NCBI GenBank assembly: GCA_002238685.1
Contig: MPMV01000006.1
Coordinates: 1-64,000 of the forward strand
Source of the DNA: a bacterium EF100-94H03 bin56
GTDB lineage: Bacteria > Pseudomonadota > Alphaproteobacteria > SP197
Reading direction: 5' to 3'
DNA: 64,000 bases
Shown: in pieces, positions 27,615-36,017 of the stretch
How the letters are laid out: each line of letters opens with the position of its first letter
Numbering within the stretch: the first letter of the stretch is position 1
Translations under genes and position numbers: made by a program
The notes under the pieces: model-generated
The model's input: the letters and a program-made list of their open reading frames with translations, nothing else
Databases searched by the model: none
Told to the model about the DNA's origin: nothing

Positions 27615-28328
27615 ATGACACTGGAACGGACCCGCCTTGAAGACCTCCCTCGCAACGAACTCGAGGCGATGATAGAGGCAGGCAATGACGTTCTGGAGTG
27701 CCATCGCGTCCTGCGCCAGACCAATGACAACATCGTCGGTGAACTGCTGCGGGATGCGGGCAAGTTCTACCAGTGGCGGCACTATCCCAAGGGCGATGTC
27801 TTCGACCGGACGAGCCACAGTCAGTACTACTACCATGCCCATCCCAAGGCGCAGAGGCCTGGAGAGCACGGCCACTTTCACACCTTCATGCGCACCAAGG
27901 GCATGAAACAGGGGGTTGTTCCCGTGGATTACGACGGTGATGCGGAATGGCCGACGGGCAATGATGCGCTCAGTCACCTCATCGCCATCTCGATGGATTC
28001 CAAGGGGTTCGCAATCGGCCTCTTCACCGTCAACCGGTGGGTCACAGGAGAAGCCTGGTACGCGGCCGACGACGTCTGCGACATGGTCGATGACTTCGTG
28101 ATCGATCATGCCCGGCCATCCTGGCCCGTCAACCGCTGGATAACCGGCATGCTGCGCCTGTTCCGGCCGCTCGTGAAGGACCTGGTGCGCGAGCGCGACC
28201 GGGCCGTCGAGGAATGGCGACAGGCTCATCCGGGAGACACCTTCCAGGACAAGAAACTGGAAATCACCTCGCAGGAGGGGATCTCGGTGGAACGCCAGAT
28301 CGCCCGTCTGCGTGCCATCGCGGGCTGA
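27615..28328 (+). CDS. DUF6969-like His-rich protein
   Basis: Protein of 237 residues without signal peptide. The core holds a cluster of possible metal ligands: WRHYPKGDVFDRTSHSQYYY, then HAHPKAQ and EHGHFHTFMR (about residues 55-100). A C-terminal helical region is rich in charge (FRPLVKDLVRERDRAVEEW). It resembles what I recall as the DUF6969 family, for which I know no function. GGAGGG precedes the ATG at 27615; an upstream in-frame ATG at 27573 is possible. Cotranscribed with the SUMF1-fold gene, so it probably takes part in the same cysteine or metal process. Confidence 0.7.
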   Translation: MTLERTRLEDLPRNELEAMIEAGNDVLECHRVLRQTNDNIVGELLRDAGKFYQWRHYPKGDVFDRTSHSQYYYHAHPKAQRPGEHGHFHTFMRTKGMKQGVVPVDYDGDAEWPTGNDALSHLIAISMDSKGFAIGLFTVNRWVTGEAWYAADDVCDMVDDFVIDHARPSWPVNRWITGMLRLFRPLVKDLVRERDRAVEEWRQAHPGDTFQDKKLEITSQEGISVERQIARLRAIAG

Positions 28329-28380
28329 CTCCCGGACAGTTCCGCGTCAGGCCTGGGCGTGTCTGGTCGAAGGTGGTCAT

Positions 28381-28440
28381 GCGTGATTGCGTGATACGGG
28401 ATCCGCCCTCAAGCCGGGGTGGATTCCGCACGCATCACGC
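28381..28440. terminator. Long stem-loop, likely terminator or REP-like element
   Basis: An inner stem GGGATCCGCCC / GGGTGGATTCC (28398-28427, G-T pairs allowed) is flanked by outer arms GCGTGAT...ATCACGC. It lies 50-110 bases after the DUF6969-like gene; CCCTTTTC follows on the plus strand. A transcription end for the SUMF1 operon is the simplest reading. Confidence 0.5.
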
Positions 28441-28541
28441 CCTTTTCGAAACTGCCCTCCGGGGGCGTCTGCGGTGCTACCGTTTACCCGTTAAACGTCT
28501 CTTGAATCCGGTTGTCGGCTAATCTGGAGTCTGTTACCATA

Positions 28542-29780
28542 ATGGCCGCAGCCATGTATCGACAACGCACCCTTTTCCGAACGATTCGCCGGATTTCCGG
28601 CGCCTTCCCGATCCTCATGCTGACCGGGCCCCGTCAGGTAGGAAAGACCACGCTGCTGGAACATTGCGGCGATGAGAGGCGACGCTACGTCACGCTTGAT
28701 GACCTGGAACAGCGCGAGATCGCCCGCAACGATCCGGCCTTGTTCCTGCAGATGCATCCTGCACCGGCCACCATCGACGAAGTGCAATATGCGCCCCAAC
28801 TCTTCAGCCAACTGAAACTCGCCGTGGACAGGGCCAAGCAACCGGGCATGTACTGGCTGACCGGATCACAGAAGTTCCACTTGATGCAGGACATCACCGA
28901 GACGCTCGCCGGTCGCGTGGCGATCATCGACCTGCTGGGTCTTTCCCGGGCGGAGATAGACGGGCAGGCCCATTCCGTTCGTCCGTTCGTGCCAACGGAT
29001 GAGTGGTTGACCAACGCAAAGGCCAACATGGGACCACCCAGGCGCCTGATGGACATCTATCACCAAATCTGGCTCGGTTCCTTTCCCGGTCTGGTCCTTG
29101 GTGATGAAGCGGTCCGCGACGTCTTCTTCAGATCATACATCCAGACCTACATTCAACGGGACGTGCGAGCGCTGTCGCGCGTCGGCGACGAAGTGGCCTT
29201 CTACCGCATGTTGCGCGCTGCGGCGGCACGCACTGGCCAGCTGGTCAACTACGCCGATCTGGCCAGGGACGTGGACGTCGACCAGAAGACCACAAAGGCC
29301 TGGCTGTCGATCCTGGAGACAACGGGCATCATCCACCTGCTGCGCCCCTGTCACACCAACCTCACCAAGAGGCTGCTCAAGACCCCGAAGCTCTACTTTC
29401 TGGATACAGGCCTGTGCTCCTTCCTGACTGGCTGGTCGTCGCCGCAGACACTGGAAGCCGGCGCCATGTCCGGCGCGATCCTGGAAACCTGGATGTTCGC
29501 GGAGATCCTCAAGAGTTACTGGCACAACGGATTGCACGCCCTGTTTCACTTCTACCGTGATCGGGACCATCGGGAAGTGGACCTGCTGATCGAGCGCGAC
29601 AACCGGATTCACCCCGTCGAGTTCAAGAAGACCGCGTCCCCCGGGGTCACCGCCGCACGGAATTTTTCGACTCTGGCCAGACTGGGCAGGCCACTCGGCC
29701 CGGGAGCGGTGGTTTGCCTGAAGGAAACCGACACCAGGCTCACGCGAGACGTCTTCGCCATCCCGGCCAGCCTTCTCTGA
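28542..29780 (+). CDS. AAA ATPase with DUF4143 domain (COG1373)
   Basis: Protein of about 412 residues. The AAA_14 domain carries Walker A GPRQVGKTTLL (about 27-37) and an ATIDEVQYAPQLF Walker B block; a DUF4143 domain follows (about 200-360) with ATTGIIHLLRP-like and KLYFLDTGLCSFLTGW blocks. A nuclease-like EVDLLIERDNRIHPVEFKK motif ends it. These proteins are widespread, often mobile, and have no settled function, though toxin/antitoxin or defence links have been proposed. The start at 28542 is uncertain by a few codons. It is a single-gene unit flanked by short non-coding stretches. Confidence 0.85.
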   Translation: MAAAMYRQRTLFRTIRRISGAFPILMLTGPRQVGKTTLLEHCGDERRRYVTLDDLEQREIARNDPALFLQMHPAPATIDEVQYAPQLFSQLKLAVDRAKQPGMYWLTGSQKFHLMQDITETLAGRVAIIDLLGLSRAEIDGQAHSVRPFVPTDEWLTNAKANMGPPRRLMDIYHQIWLGSFPGLVLGDEAVRDVFFRSYIQTYIQRDVRALSRVGDEVAFYRMLRAAAARTGQLVNYADLARDVDVDQKTTKAWLSILETTGIIHLLRPCHTNLTKRLLKTPKLYFLDTGLCSFLTGWSSPQTLEAGAMSGAILETWMFAEILKSYWHNGLHALFHFYRDRDHREVDLLIERDNRIHPVEFKKTASPGVTAARNFSTLARLGRPLGPGAVVCLKETDTRLTRDVFAIPASLL

Positions 29781-29917
29781 ATCCCCTGGAAAGCCCGAGT
29801 GCGGCGCGATTTCCACCGCAAGAAACAGGATGATCGCACTGAAACGTTCGTGCCAACGTGCCGGAGCCCATCTCGCGGCGGCTCGAACCGAGGTCTGCGG
29901 TGCAAGAACCCAAGGTG

Positions 29918-30838
29918 ATGAACCCCACGGAGTGGGGCCTGCTGGTGCTGCTCTCGGTGCTTTGGGGCGGCGCCTTCTTCTTCGTCGGCGTCGCGGTGGT
30001 CGAACTGCCGCCTCTCACCGTCGTCCTGGCGCGCGTCGGGATCGCAGCAGCGCTGCTCCTGGCTCTCACCCTGGTCCTGGGGCATTCCCTGCCGCGCGGG
30101 CCCGCCGCATGGACGCCCTTTCTCGTCATGGGCCTGCTCAACAATGTGCTGCCATTCAGTTTCCTCAACGCCGGGCAGACCATGGTGGGGGTCGGCCTGG
30201 CAGCGATCATGAACGCCATGACGCCGCTCTTCACCGTCCTGGTGATGGCATCGTTCCGGGAGGAGCGATTGACTGTACTGAGGGTCGTCGGCGTACTGCT
30301 GGGCGTTGCCGGGGTGGTGCTCATCAGCAGGCCGGACGCGGCCGTGGCCGACGCGCGCCTGCTCGGCATCGGCCTTTGTATTTCCGGCGCGCTCAGCTAC
30401 GGATTTGCGGCGCTGTGGGGGCGCCGGCACCTGCAGACGATTCCGCCGCTCAAGTCGGCAACGTGCCAACTTCTGTCGTCCACGGTCGTCATGACCGTGG
30501 TGGTGGCGATCGTCGACCGGCCCTGGACCCTGCCCGCGCCGAGCACGGAAACCTGGCTGTCGCTCGGCGGTCTCGCACTCTTCGGGACAGCCATCGCCTA
30601 CGTCGTGTTCTTCGAGATCCTGTCGCGCGCGGGCGCCAGCAACGTGATGCTGGTGACGCTGCTGATCCCCGTGACCGCGCTGTCGCTCGGGAACCTTGTC
30701 CTGGCCGAGCCGATCCTCGCGCACGAGCTCGCAGGCGCGGCGACTATCGGCGTGGGACTGCTGTTCATCGACGGCCGCCTGCCCAGAAAGGTCATGCGCG
30801 CCGCGTCAACCCGCCTGAGTGCGCATCTCAGACGCTGA
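29918..30838 (+). CDS. EamA/DMT-family transporter
   Basis: Inner-membrane protein of about 306 residues with ten predicted helices in two EamA repeats (first from GLLVLLSVLWGGAFFFVGVA, second from LLGIGLCISGALSYGFAALW). Family members export amino acids or other metabolites; the substrate cannot be read from the sequence. ATG at 29918 is chosen because the first helix starts there; the frame is open from 29858. It is about 46% distant in position from, and not obviously a recent copy of, the second DMT gene at 60445. Confidence 0.85.
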   Translation: MNPTEWGLLVLLSVLWGGAFFFVGVAVVELPPLTVVLARVGIAAALLLALTLVLGHSLPRGPAAWTPFLVMGLLNNVLPFSFLNAGQTMVGVGLAAIMNAMTPLFTVLVMASFREERLTVLRVVGVLLGVAGVVLISRPDAAVADARLLGIGLCISGALSYGFAALWGRRHLQTIPPLKSATCQLLSSTVVMTVVVAIVDRPWTLPAPSTETWLSLGGLALFGTAIAYVVFFEILSRAGASNVMLVTLLIPVTALSLGNLVLAEPILAHELAGAATIGVGLLFIDGRLPRKVMRAASTRLSAHLRR

Positions 30839-31401
30839 TGCGTCTCCGCCGCCCCTGCCAACCGGACGAATCGCGCGATGCACGCGACGATGCTCGGGCG
30901 GGTGGAGAATGCCGGCCCGGCGCCCGTCCGTCGTTGCGCTGGCGAAGGGATCGATGAGCGCCCGGGCCAAGGCGGGAACGAAGGAAACACCCGGCGGTGG
31001 CCCGATGCACCGCCTTTCCACACTCATCGAGGATCTCGCCACCATCACCCGGAACACCATGGCGCCCCGGCTCCCGGGCGCCGAACCCTTCCAAATCATC
31101 ACGCGGCCCACGCCACTCCGCTGGAAGGCCCTCGACCACCTCGACGTGACTCTGCAACGTTCCCGGTAGTGACATGCCCGAACTCTTCGAACGTCAATGC
31201 AGTCAGTGCCTTGCATCTGAGCATGGCTGGTACTTCGGCCGAGGCGGCGCGGCATCCTGAAGCGCAGCACATTTGTGACAAGGGCCCGGGCATTGCGCGC
31301 GAGCGCTGCCGTGAGGTCGGGATGAGTTTCGGACTGTGACGACGACAGGCATGACATGCGAGGGTGTCGCGTGCGGCCATGAACGGTTTGTGGTGGCCGT
31401 G
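30839..31401. other. Intergenic region, nothing recognised
   Basis: About 560 bases with overlapping frames on both strands but no domain, no ribosome site of note and high GC. It ends at a clear sigma70-type promoter for the NYN gene. Confidence 0.4.
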
Positions 31402-31430
31402 TTGACTGTCGACGCCGCAGCATCTATAGA
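31402..31430 (+). promoter_or_regulatory. Sigma70-type promoter of NYN gene
   Basis: TTGACT at 31402-31407 and TATAGA at 31425-31430 are separated by exactly 17 bases. Transcription would start near 31437, just before a strong hairpin and about 60 bases before the NYN start codon. Confidence 0.65.
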
Positions 31431-31446
31431 ATGACCTACAATTGCT

Positions 31447-31488
31447 CCCCGCCGGACTCGCCGATAAGGCCCCGGCGGGGTTATTCTT
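31447..31488 (+). terminator. Terminator-like hairpin in NYN leader (possible attenuator)
   Basis: CCCCGCCGG (31447-31455) pairs with CCGGCGGGG (31472-31480) and is followed by TTATTCTT. It lies between the promoter and the start codon of the NYN gene, so it could end most transcripts early. Alternatively it is only a stable leader structure. Confidence 0.55.
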
Positions 31489-31497
31489 GTGCGAGTC

Positions 31498-32124
31498 ATG
31501 CTGGAAGAGCCAAGAACAAGGCGTGCCATCTCGTTCATCGACGGCCAGAACCTGTTCCGGCATGCCAAGGACGCGTTCGGTCACCATCACCCCAACTATG
31601 ATCCGGTAAGCCTCGCGGCTGCGGTTTGCGCCGCGAACGGTTGGGTGACGGCAGGCGTTCGTTTCTATACCGGCGTTCCGGACGCCGCAAGATCGCGGAT
31701 GTGGCACGGCTACTGGACACGGCGTCTCACCGCAATGCGGCGCGCCGGGGTCGACGTGACCGCCCGTCCACTGCGCTACCGGGTCGAACAGGTCCGGCTC
31801 CCGGACGGCACAGCGCACGAGGTGCCGGTGCAGCGGGAAAAGGGCATCGACCTTCGACTCGGCCTTGACGTGGTCCGAATGGCACGCAACGGTGAATTCG
31901 ATGTAGCGGTGTTGTTCAGTCAGGATCAGGATCTGGCTGAAGTGGCGCGCGAAATCCGGGACATCTCGCGAACCCTTGGGCGCTGGCTCAAGATTGTCTC
32001 GGCATTCCCGCACGGCGGGCGGGCGACCTCGACGCGCGGAATCGACGGCACGGACTGGTTCCGCATGGATCGCGCGTTCTACGATGCCTGTCTTGATCCG
32101 CGGGATTACCGTCCGCCACGTTGA
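31498..32124 (+). CDS. NYN-domain (LabA/DUF88-type) PIN-like ribonuclease
   Basis: Protein of about 208 residues with the NYN fold and the expected acidic residues: AISFIDGQNLFRHAK near the N-terminus, EKGIDLRLGLDVVRMA (about 118-133) and VAVLFSQDQDLAEVAREI (about 141-158). Family members are metal-dependent RNases acting in RNA turnover or, in some cases, phage defence. It stands alone with its own promoter and a terminator-like hairpin in the leader, so expression may be attenuated. The frame also allows a GTG start at 31489. Confidence 0.88.
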   Translation: MLEEPRTRRAISFIDGQNLFRHAKDAFGHHHPNYDPVSLAAAVCAANGWVTAGVRFYTGVPDAARSRMWHGYWTRRLTAMRRAGVDVTARPLRYRVEQVRLPDGTAHEVPVQREKGIDLRLGLDVVRMARNGEFDVAVLFSQDQDLAEVAREIRDISRTLGRWLKIVSAFPHGGRATSTRGIDGTDWFRMDRAFYDACLDPRDYRPPR

Positions 32125-32392
32125 CAGGATGGGCGGAAAGGTCAGTCGGGGAAGCGGACGGAACGCACAAACCCCGGGTGACGAAGATGCCGCTCGGCAC
32201 ACAACGACCTCGATCGGCTGTCGCAGGACCAACCGAACATCGTCGGGGTCACGCGGCATCCCGCTCCAGGAGGGCACCACGTTGCCTCGACAGGACCGAA
32301 TGCACCTGACGAACTCTCTTCGCGAATGGCACTTCGCCGATCAACCATGTTGCATCGTCCGGCAGCATGGACCAGGGGGGGACCAAGGGGCC

Positions 32393-33124
32393 TCAAAGGC
32401 GGCTGCGGACCAGGCCCATGAAGTTGTCGTAGACGATGCGGGCGCTGGCGTTGAACTCCGCCATCGCGGCGGCCGCCTCGGTTTCGAGCCGGGGGAGCGC
32501 ACCGGCGCCAAGGTTGTCTTCGAGGGCATGCTTGTAGGCGGGCACCCTGGCCCACTGGCTCACCGTCTCGGGCGTTATCTCGATGTGATACTGGATACTG
32601 AACGCATGATCGCCGTATCCGAGCGCCTGCGTCGCACAGGCGCCGGACTTCGCCAGCACCCGGGTTGCGGGCGGGATTTCGCGGACTTCCGCGCCATGCC
32701 ACTGCAGGGTGCGATGGACCGCCGGGAGGCCCCGGAAGAGCGGACTCGCGAGCCCTGCCGGTTCAAGTTCCACTTCGAGGATGCCGATTTCCGGCTCGCC
32801 TGCCGGTCCGACCTCGCCGCCGAGCGCCTGGGCGAGGAGCTGATGACCCAGGCAGAACCCCAGGAACGGCATCTTGCGGACCGCAACGGCCTCGCGGATC
32901 GCCTGTCTTTCGGGTTCGAGCCATGGATGAAGATCATCCTGCCAGACATCCATGGGACCACCCATGACCCACAGCACGTCGTAATCCGCCAGGTCCGGGA
33001 TCGCCTCGCCCTCATCGAGCTCCACCGCGGTCCACTCAATGCCATCCTCCGCGAGAAAGTCCCGGAACACGCCGGGATGCTCGATGGCAATGTGCTGGAA
33101 GACCAGGACGCGGGGAGTTGTCAT
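32393..33124 (-). CDS. Class I glutamine amidotransferase-like protein
   Basis: Protein of 243 residues of the stand-alone GATase1 group (GuaA-N-like). The nucleophile elbow FLGFCLGHQLLAQALGG has the catalytic Cys (about 90), and QYHIEITPE holds the His/Glu pair (about 175). Such proteins release ammonia from glutamine or hydrolyse gamma-glutamyl amines such as gamma-glutamyl-putrescine. ATG 33124 is chosen because the fold begins directly there; the earlier open frame is Arg/Ser-rich and unlikely. No synthetase partner is adjacent. Confidence 0.88.
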   Translation of the reverse strand: MTTPRVLVFQHIAIEHPGVFRDFLAEDGIEWTAVELDEGEAIPDLADYDVLWVMGGPMDVWQDDLHPWLEPERQAIREAVAVRKMPFLGFCLGHQLLAQALGGEVGPAGEPEIGILEVELEPAGLASPLFRGLPAVHRTLQWHGAEVREIPPATRVLAKSGACATQALGYGDHAFSIQYHIEITPETVSQWARVPAYKHALEDNLGAGALPRLETEAAAAMAEFNASARIVYDNFMGLVRSRL

Positions 33125-33149
33125 GGCAGCAGCGTTGCCCGGGCGTCGA

Positions 33150-33674
33150 TCAGAGATCGTTCCACGGGGAATTCGACTTGCGCGAATAGTCCGCGTCGCC
33201 ATCGAGGATCTGCTGTTCGACCTCGACCCAGTTCTCGCGGCCTTCGACCACACCGTCCTCGATGCCATTGTCGACCCATTTCTTGCGGACCTTGGCATTC
33301 CAGTTAAGGAACAGCTGGTCGTCGTGGACGGTCCAGGCCTGTTCCGGATCGACCTCGGCCGCGTACTCGCCCTTCGTCAGGGCATAGGCGCACCAGCCGC
33401 CGAACTGCGGAGCGTAGGCTTCGGGATCGCCGGCGAAGAGGTCGCGGTTGGCAGCCGATGTAAAGTGCCAGGTGGCTCCCTGCCAGTCGTGGGAGAATTC
33501 CGCCGATCCCATGACGGCACGATTCTCCGTGAAGTAGGCAACGGTATCCCAGCCACCGATGGCCACCCCCTCAGGAGTGATGTTGACCGATGTCTGCATG
33601 TCTGCCTGCACGTGACCGCCCACGGCGAGGCCGAACACGACCAGGATGGCACCGAGAGTCTTGCAGCGTGTCAT
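33150..33674 (-). CDS. Secreted YHS-domain protein
   Basis: Protein of 174 residues with signal peptide (LGAILVVFGLAVGGHVQA) and a YHS-family domain: IGGWDTVAYFTENRAVMGSAE, HDWQGATWHFTSAANRDLF, and PQFGGWCAYALTKG. YHS domains are linked to metal (often copper) handling, but secreted stand-alone forms are uncharacterised. GGGAG six bases before 33674 fixes the start. It ends 26 bases before the amidotransferase gene begins, so the two may share a transcript. Confidence 0.85.
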   Translation of the reverse strand: MTRCKTLGAILVVFGLAVGGHVQADMQTSVNITPEGVAIGGWDTVAYFTENRAVMGSAEFSHDWQGATWHFTSAANRDLFAGDPEAYAPQFGGWCAYALTKGEYAAEVDPEQAWTVHDDQLFLNWNAKVRKKWVDNGIEDGVVEGRENWVEVEQQILDGDADYSRKSNSPWNDL

Positions 33675-33730
33675 GACCATCTCCCGTTAATTCAGGTCCG
33701 TGGAGTGTAGCAGACCATGCCAGGGATCTT

Positions 33731-34957
33731 TCAATGCCGTGTTGCCACATCTCCGCCCTGAACGGCGGCGTGGAGCGGATTGAACCCCACCTGATAGGCA
33801 AGGGCATTGGGATGGTTGATGTCCCAGATGGCCAGATCCGCCCGCTTGCCCACGCTGAGTGTGCCACGATCACCCAGGAGTCCGAGCGCCCGTGCAGACT
33901 GTCTCGTCACACCGGCGAGAGCCTCTTCGGGAGTCAGACGAAAGAGAGTCGACGCCATGTTGAGCATGAGCAGCAGCGACGTCACCGGGGAACTGCCCGG
34001 ATTGCAGTCGGTAGACACGGCCATGGCAAGGTCGTGGCGGCGCATGAGATCGACCGGCGGCATGGTGTCCGCACGCAGTACATAGGCGGCACCGGGAAGC
34101 AGCACGGCAACGGTTCCGGCGCGCGCCATGGCCTGTGCTCCGTCGGGCGAGAGATACTCCAGATGATCGCATGAGAGCGCGTCATGGCGGGCCGCGATCT
34201 CGGCGGCGCCACATTCCGAGAGCTGTCCGGCGTGGAGCTTCACCGGCAGACCGAGATGGCGGGCGCCGGCAAGGATGCGATCCGTTTCCTCGGCCGTGAA
34301 GGCAATGTGCTCGCAGAAGACGTCGACGGCGTCCGCCAGCCTGCAGGCGACGACCTCAGGCATCACCCTCGCGCAGACAAAATCCACATAGTCGTCCCTT
34401 CTGCCGTCGAACTCGGGCGGCAGGGCATGCGCGCCCAGGAACGTGGTCACGACACTGACCGGGCGCATCGTCGCAAGATGTCTTGCCGCCCGCAGCATGG
34501 TGCATTCGGTATCGAGGTCGAGACCGTAGCCCGACTTGATCTCGACCGTGGTGACACCCTCGGCCAGCAACGCGTCGAGGCGCGGCAGGGCCGCGTCGAC
34601 CAGTGCTTCGAAACCGGCCTTACGGGTGGCGCGGACCGTGGAGAGAATGCCGTGTCCTGCCTTGAGAAGATCCTCGTAGGACACGCCCTCGAGACGGGCC
34701 TCGAATTCGTCGGCCCGGTCGCCGCCGTAGACCAGATGGGTGTGGCAATCGATGAGTCCGGGAGTCATCCAGCGTCCGTCGAGGCGATGCACCTCGCGGG
34801 CGAGCGCTCCGGCGTGACCCGGCAGGGCGTCACGCCTGCCGCAGAACACGATGCGCCCCTCGCTGATGCCGAGCGCGCCGTCATCGATCACGCCATAGGC
34901 GCCACGGCCTTCCTCCATGGTGGCGAGGCGAACGTCCAGCCAGAGCATATCCCACAT
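33731..34957 (-). CDS. hutI: Imidazolonepropionase
   Basis: Histidine catabolism enzyme of about 408 residues that hydrolyses imidazolone-5-propionate to N-formimidoyl-L-glutamate. The amidohydrolase metal site appears in [20 protein letters not shown], with [34 protein letters not shown], and the catalytic Asp in [12 protein letters not shown]. Length and order match HutI. The start was set at 34957 by family length; the frame extends to 35032. It shares the strand with a GNAT gene upstream and is divergent from hutF, the next pathway step. HutH and HutU are not in the window. Confidence 0.92.
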   Translation of the reverse strand: MWDMLWLDVRLATMEEGRGAYGVIDDGALGISEGRIVFCGRRDALPGHAGALAREVHRLDGRWMTPGLIDCHTHLVYGGDRADEFEARLEGVSYEDLLKAGHGILSTVRATRKAGFEALVDAALPRLDALLAEGVTTVEIKSGYGLDLDTECTMLRAARHLATMRPVSVVTTFLGAHALPPEFDGRRDDYVDFVCARVMPEVVACRLADAVDVFCEHIAFTAEETDRILAGARHLGLPVKLHAGQLSECGAAEIAARHDALSCDHLEYLSPDGAQAMARAGTVAVLLPGAAYVLRADTMPPVDLMRRHDLAMAVSTDCNPGSSPVTSLLLMLNMASTLFRLTPEEALAGVTRQSARALGLLGDRGTLSVGKRADLAIWDINHPNALAYQVGFNPLHAAVQGGDVATRH

Positions 34958-35054
34958 GGAAATCACTTTCGCACCTTCGGTGCCTGACGGAAAGTCAACG
35001 CTGAGTTGAAGAGGCACCTGTTCGTCGTGCATGGCGCGACCAACAGGATCCTCT

Positions 35055-35597
35055 TCATGATCGGGCTCTCATGTCCGATACAGAAAAAGTCATGACGTTG
35101 AGTTGGACATTATCTCCACCAGGCCCCGGAACAAGCCGTTCTTCGAAGGCTCCGCCCGAATAGGTATCGATCACCCGCCGCCAGAAGAGTACGGCAGCCC
35201 TGTTTTGAGGGAACTGCACCACCTGCCAGCAGCCCATGAAGCGGTTGAAGGCGGCTTCGGCGGCCCGGCGTCCCACGCCGCGTCCTGCCCAGGGGCCTGA
35301 CACGTAGAACTGGCTCATGTTCCAGTCGACGCCGGGTACAAGGCAGTAGCGATCGATCAGGCAGAAACCCGCGACGTTTCCGTCGACCTCAATTCGAAAC
35401 GGGTGGTTGCCTTCGTTCCACGCGTACGAGAGATCCATGCGCTCGCACCGCCACGCGGCGTTTGCAACCCAATCCTCGTGAGGGCCGATCTGGCGCGCGA
35501 TGTCATAGAGGTAGAAGCGCGCCAGATCCTGCACGAGGGGAATGTCATCGCGTGTCGCTTCGATGAGTTCGACTTTGCCAGTGCGGGTTGCGTCCAT
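35055..35597 (-). CDS. GNAT-family N-acetyltransferase
   Basis: Protein of about 180 residues with the GNAT fold: an N-terminal [20 protein letters not shown] block, a central strand [10 protein letters not shown], and the acetyl-CoA pyrophosphate loop [17 protein letters not shown] (about 98-114), then [10 protein letters not shown]. The acceptor is unknown. It sits between hutI (same strand, about 100 bases on) and divergent hutF; a link to histidine use is only positional. Confidence 0.8.
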   Translation of the reverse strand: MDATRTGKVELIEATRDDIPLVQDLARFYLYDIARQIGPHEDWVANAAWRCERMDLSYAWNEGNHPFRIEVDGNVAGFCLIDRYCLVPGVDWNMSQFYVSGPWAGRGVGRRAAEAAFNRFMGCWQVVQFPQNRAAVLFWRRVIDTYSGGAFEERLVPGPGGDNVQLNVMTFSVSDMRARS

Positions 35598-36017
35598 CAC
35601 GAATGTTCAACTCTCATTGATGCTCCATACGGCATTCTGTTGCGATCAGGCCCCTGATCTTGAGAATTCCCCTTCGATGATTGGCCCGAGCATCCTGAGC
35701 CCCTTGATCCAATGTGCTGATACGCAATGACCCGTCTGAACCGGCTCTGACTGTTTCCGTCCACCCTTGCTTTCGACATGCCGGAAGCGGAGCGCGGGCG
35801 GCGTGTGGTTCTGCGCAGAACTGAGATGCGAGACACACGGCCAGAAACGAGGAGCCTCCGGGAGCCGGGCGTGCGAACTCGTGTGAGATGCCGGGGTGCT
35901 GTTGACGCCTGCATGGTGGTGCACACACTTTCGCCCGGTGACCTGCGGGAGACAAGACTTGCGCACGTCCGACTGTGCCGACTATTGCTGTCTCCTGGTG
36001 TTCGCGGAGCGACCGAC
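35598..36017. other. Divergent intergenic region, no gene seen
   Basis: About 420 bases between the GNAT gene and hutF. Frames run through it on both strands but without recognisable domains. Promoters for both directions, and a possible hut operator, would be expected here; I cannot identify one with confidence. Confidence 0.35.
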
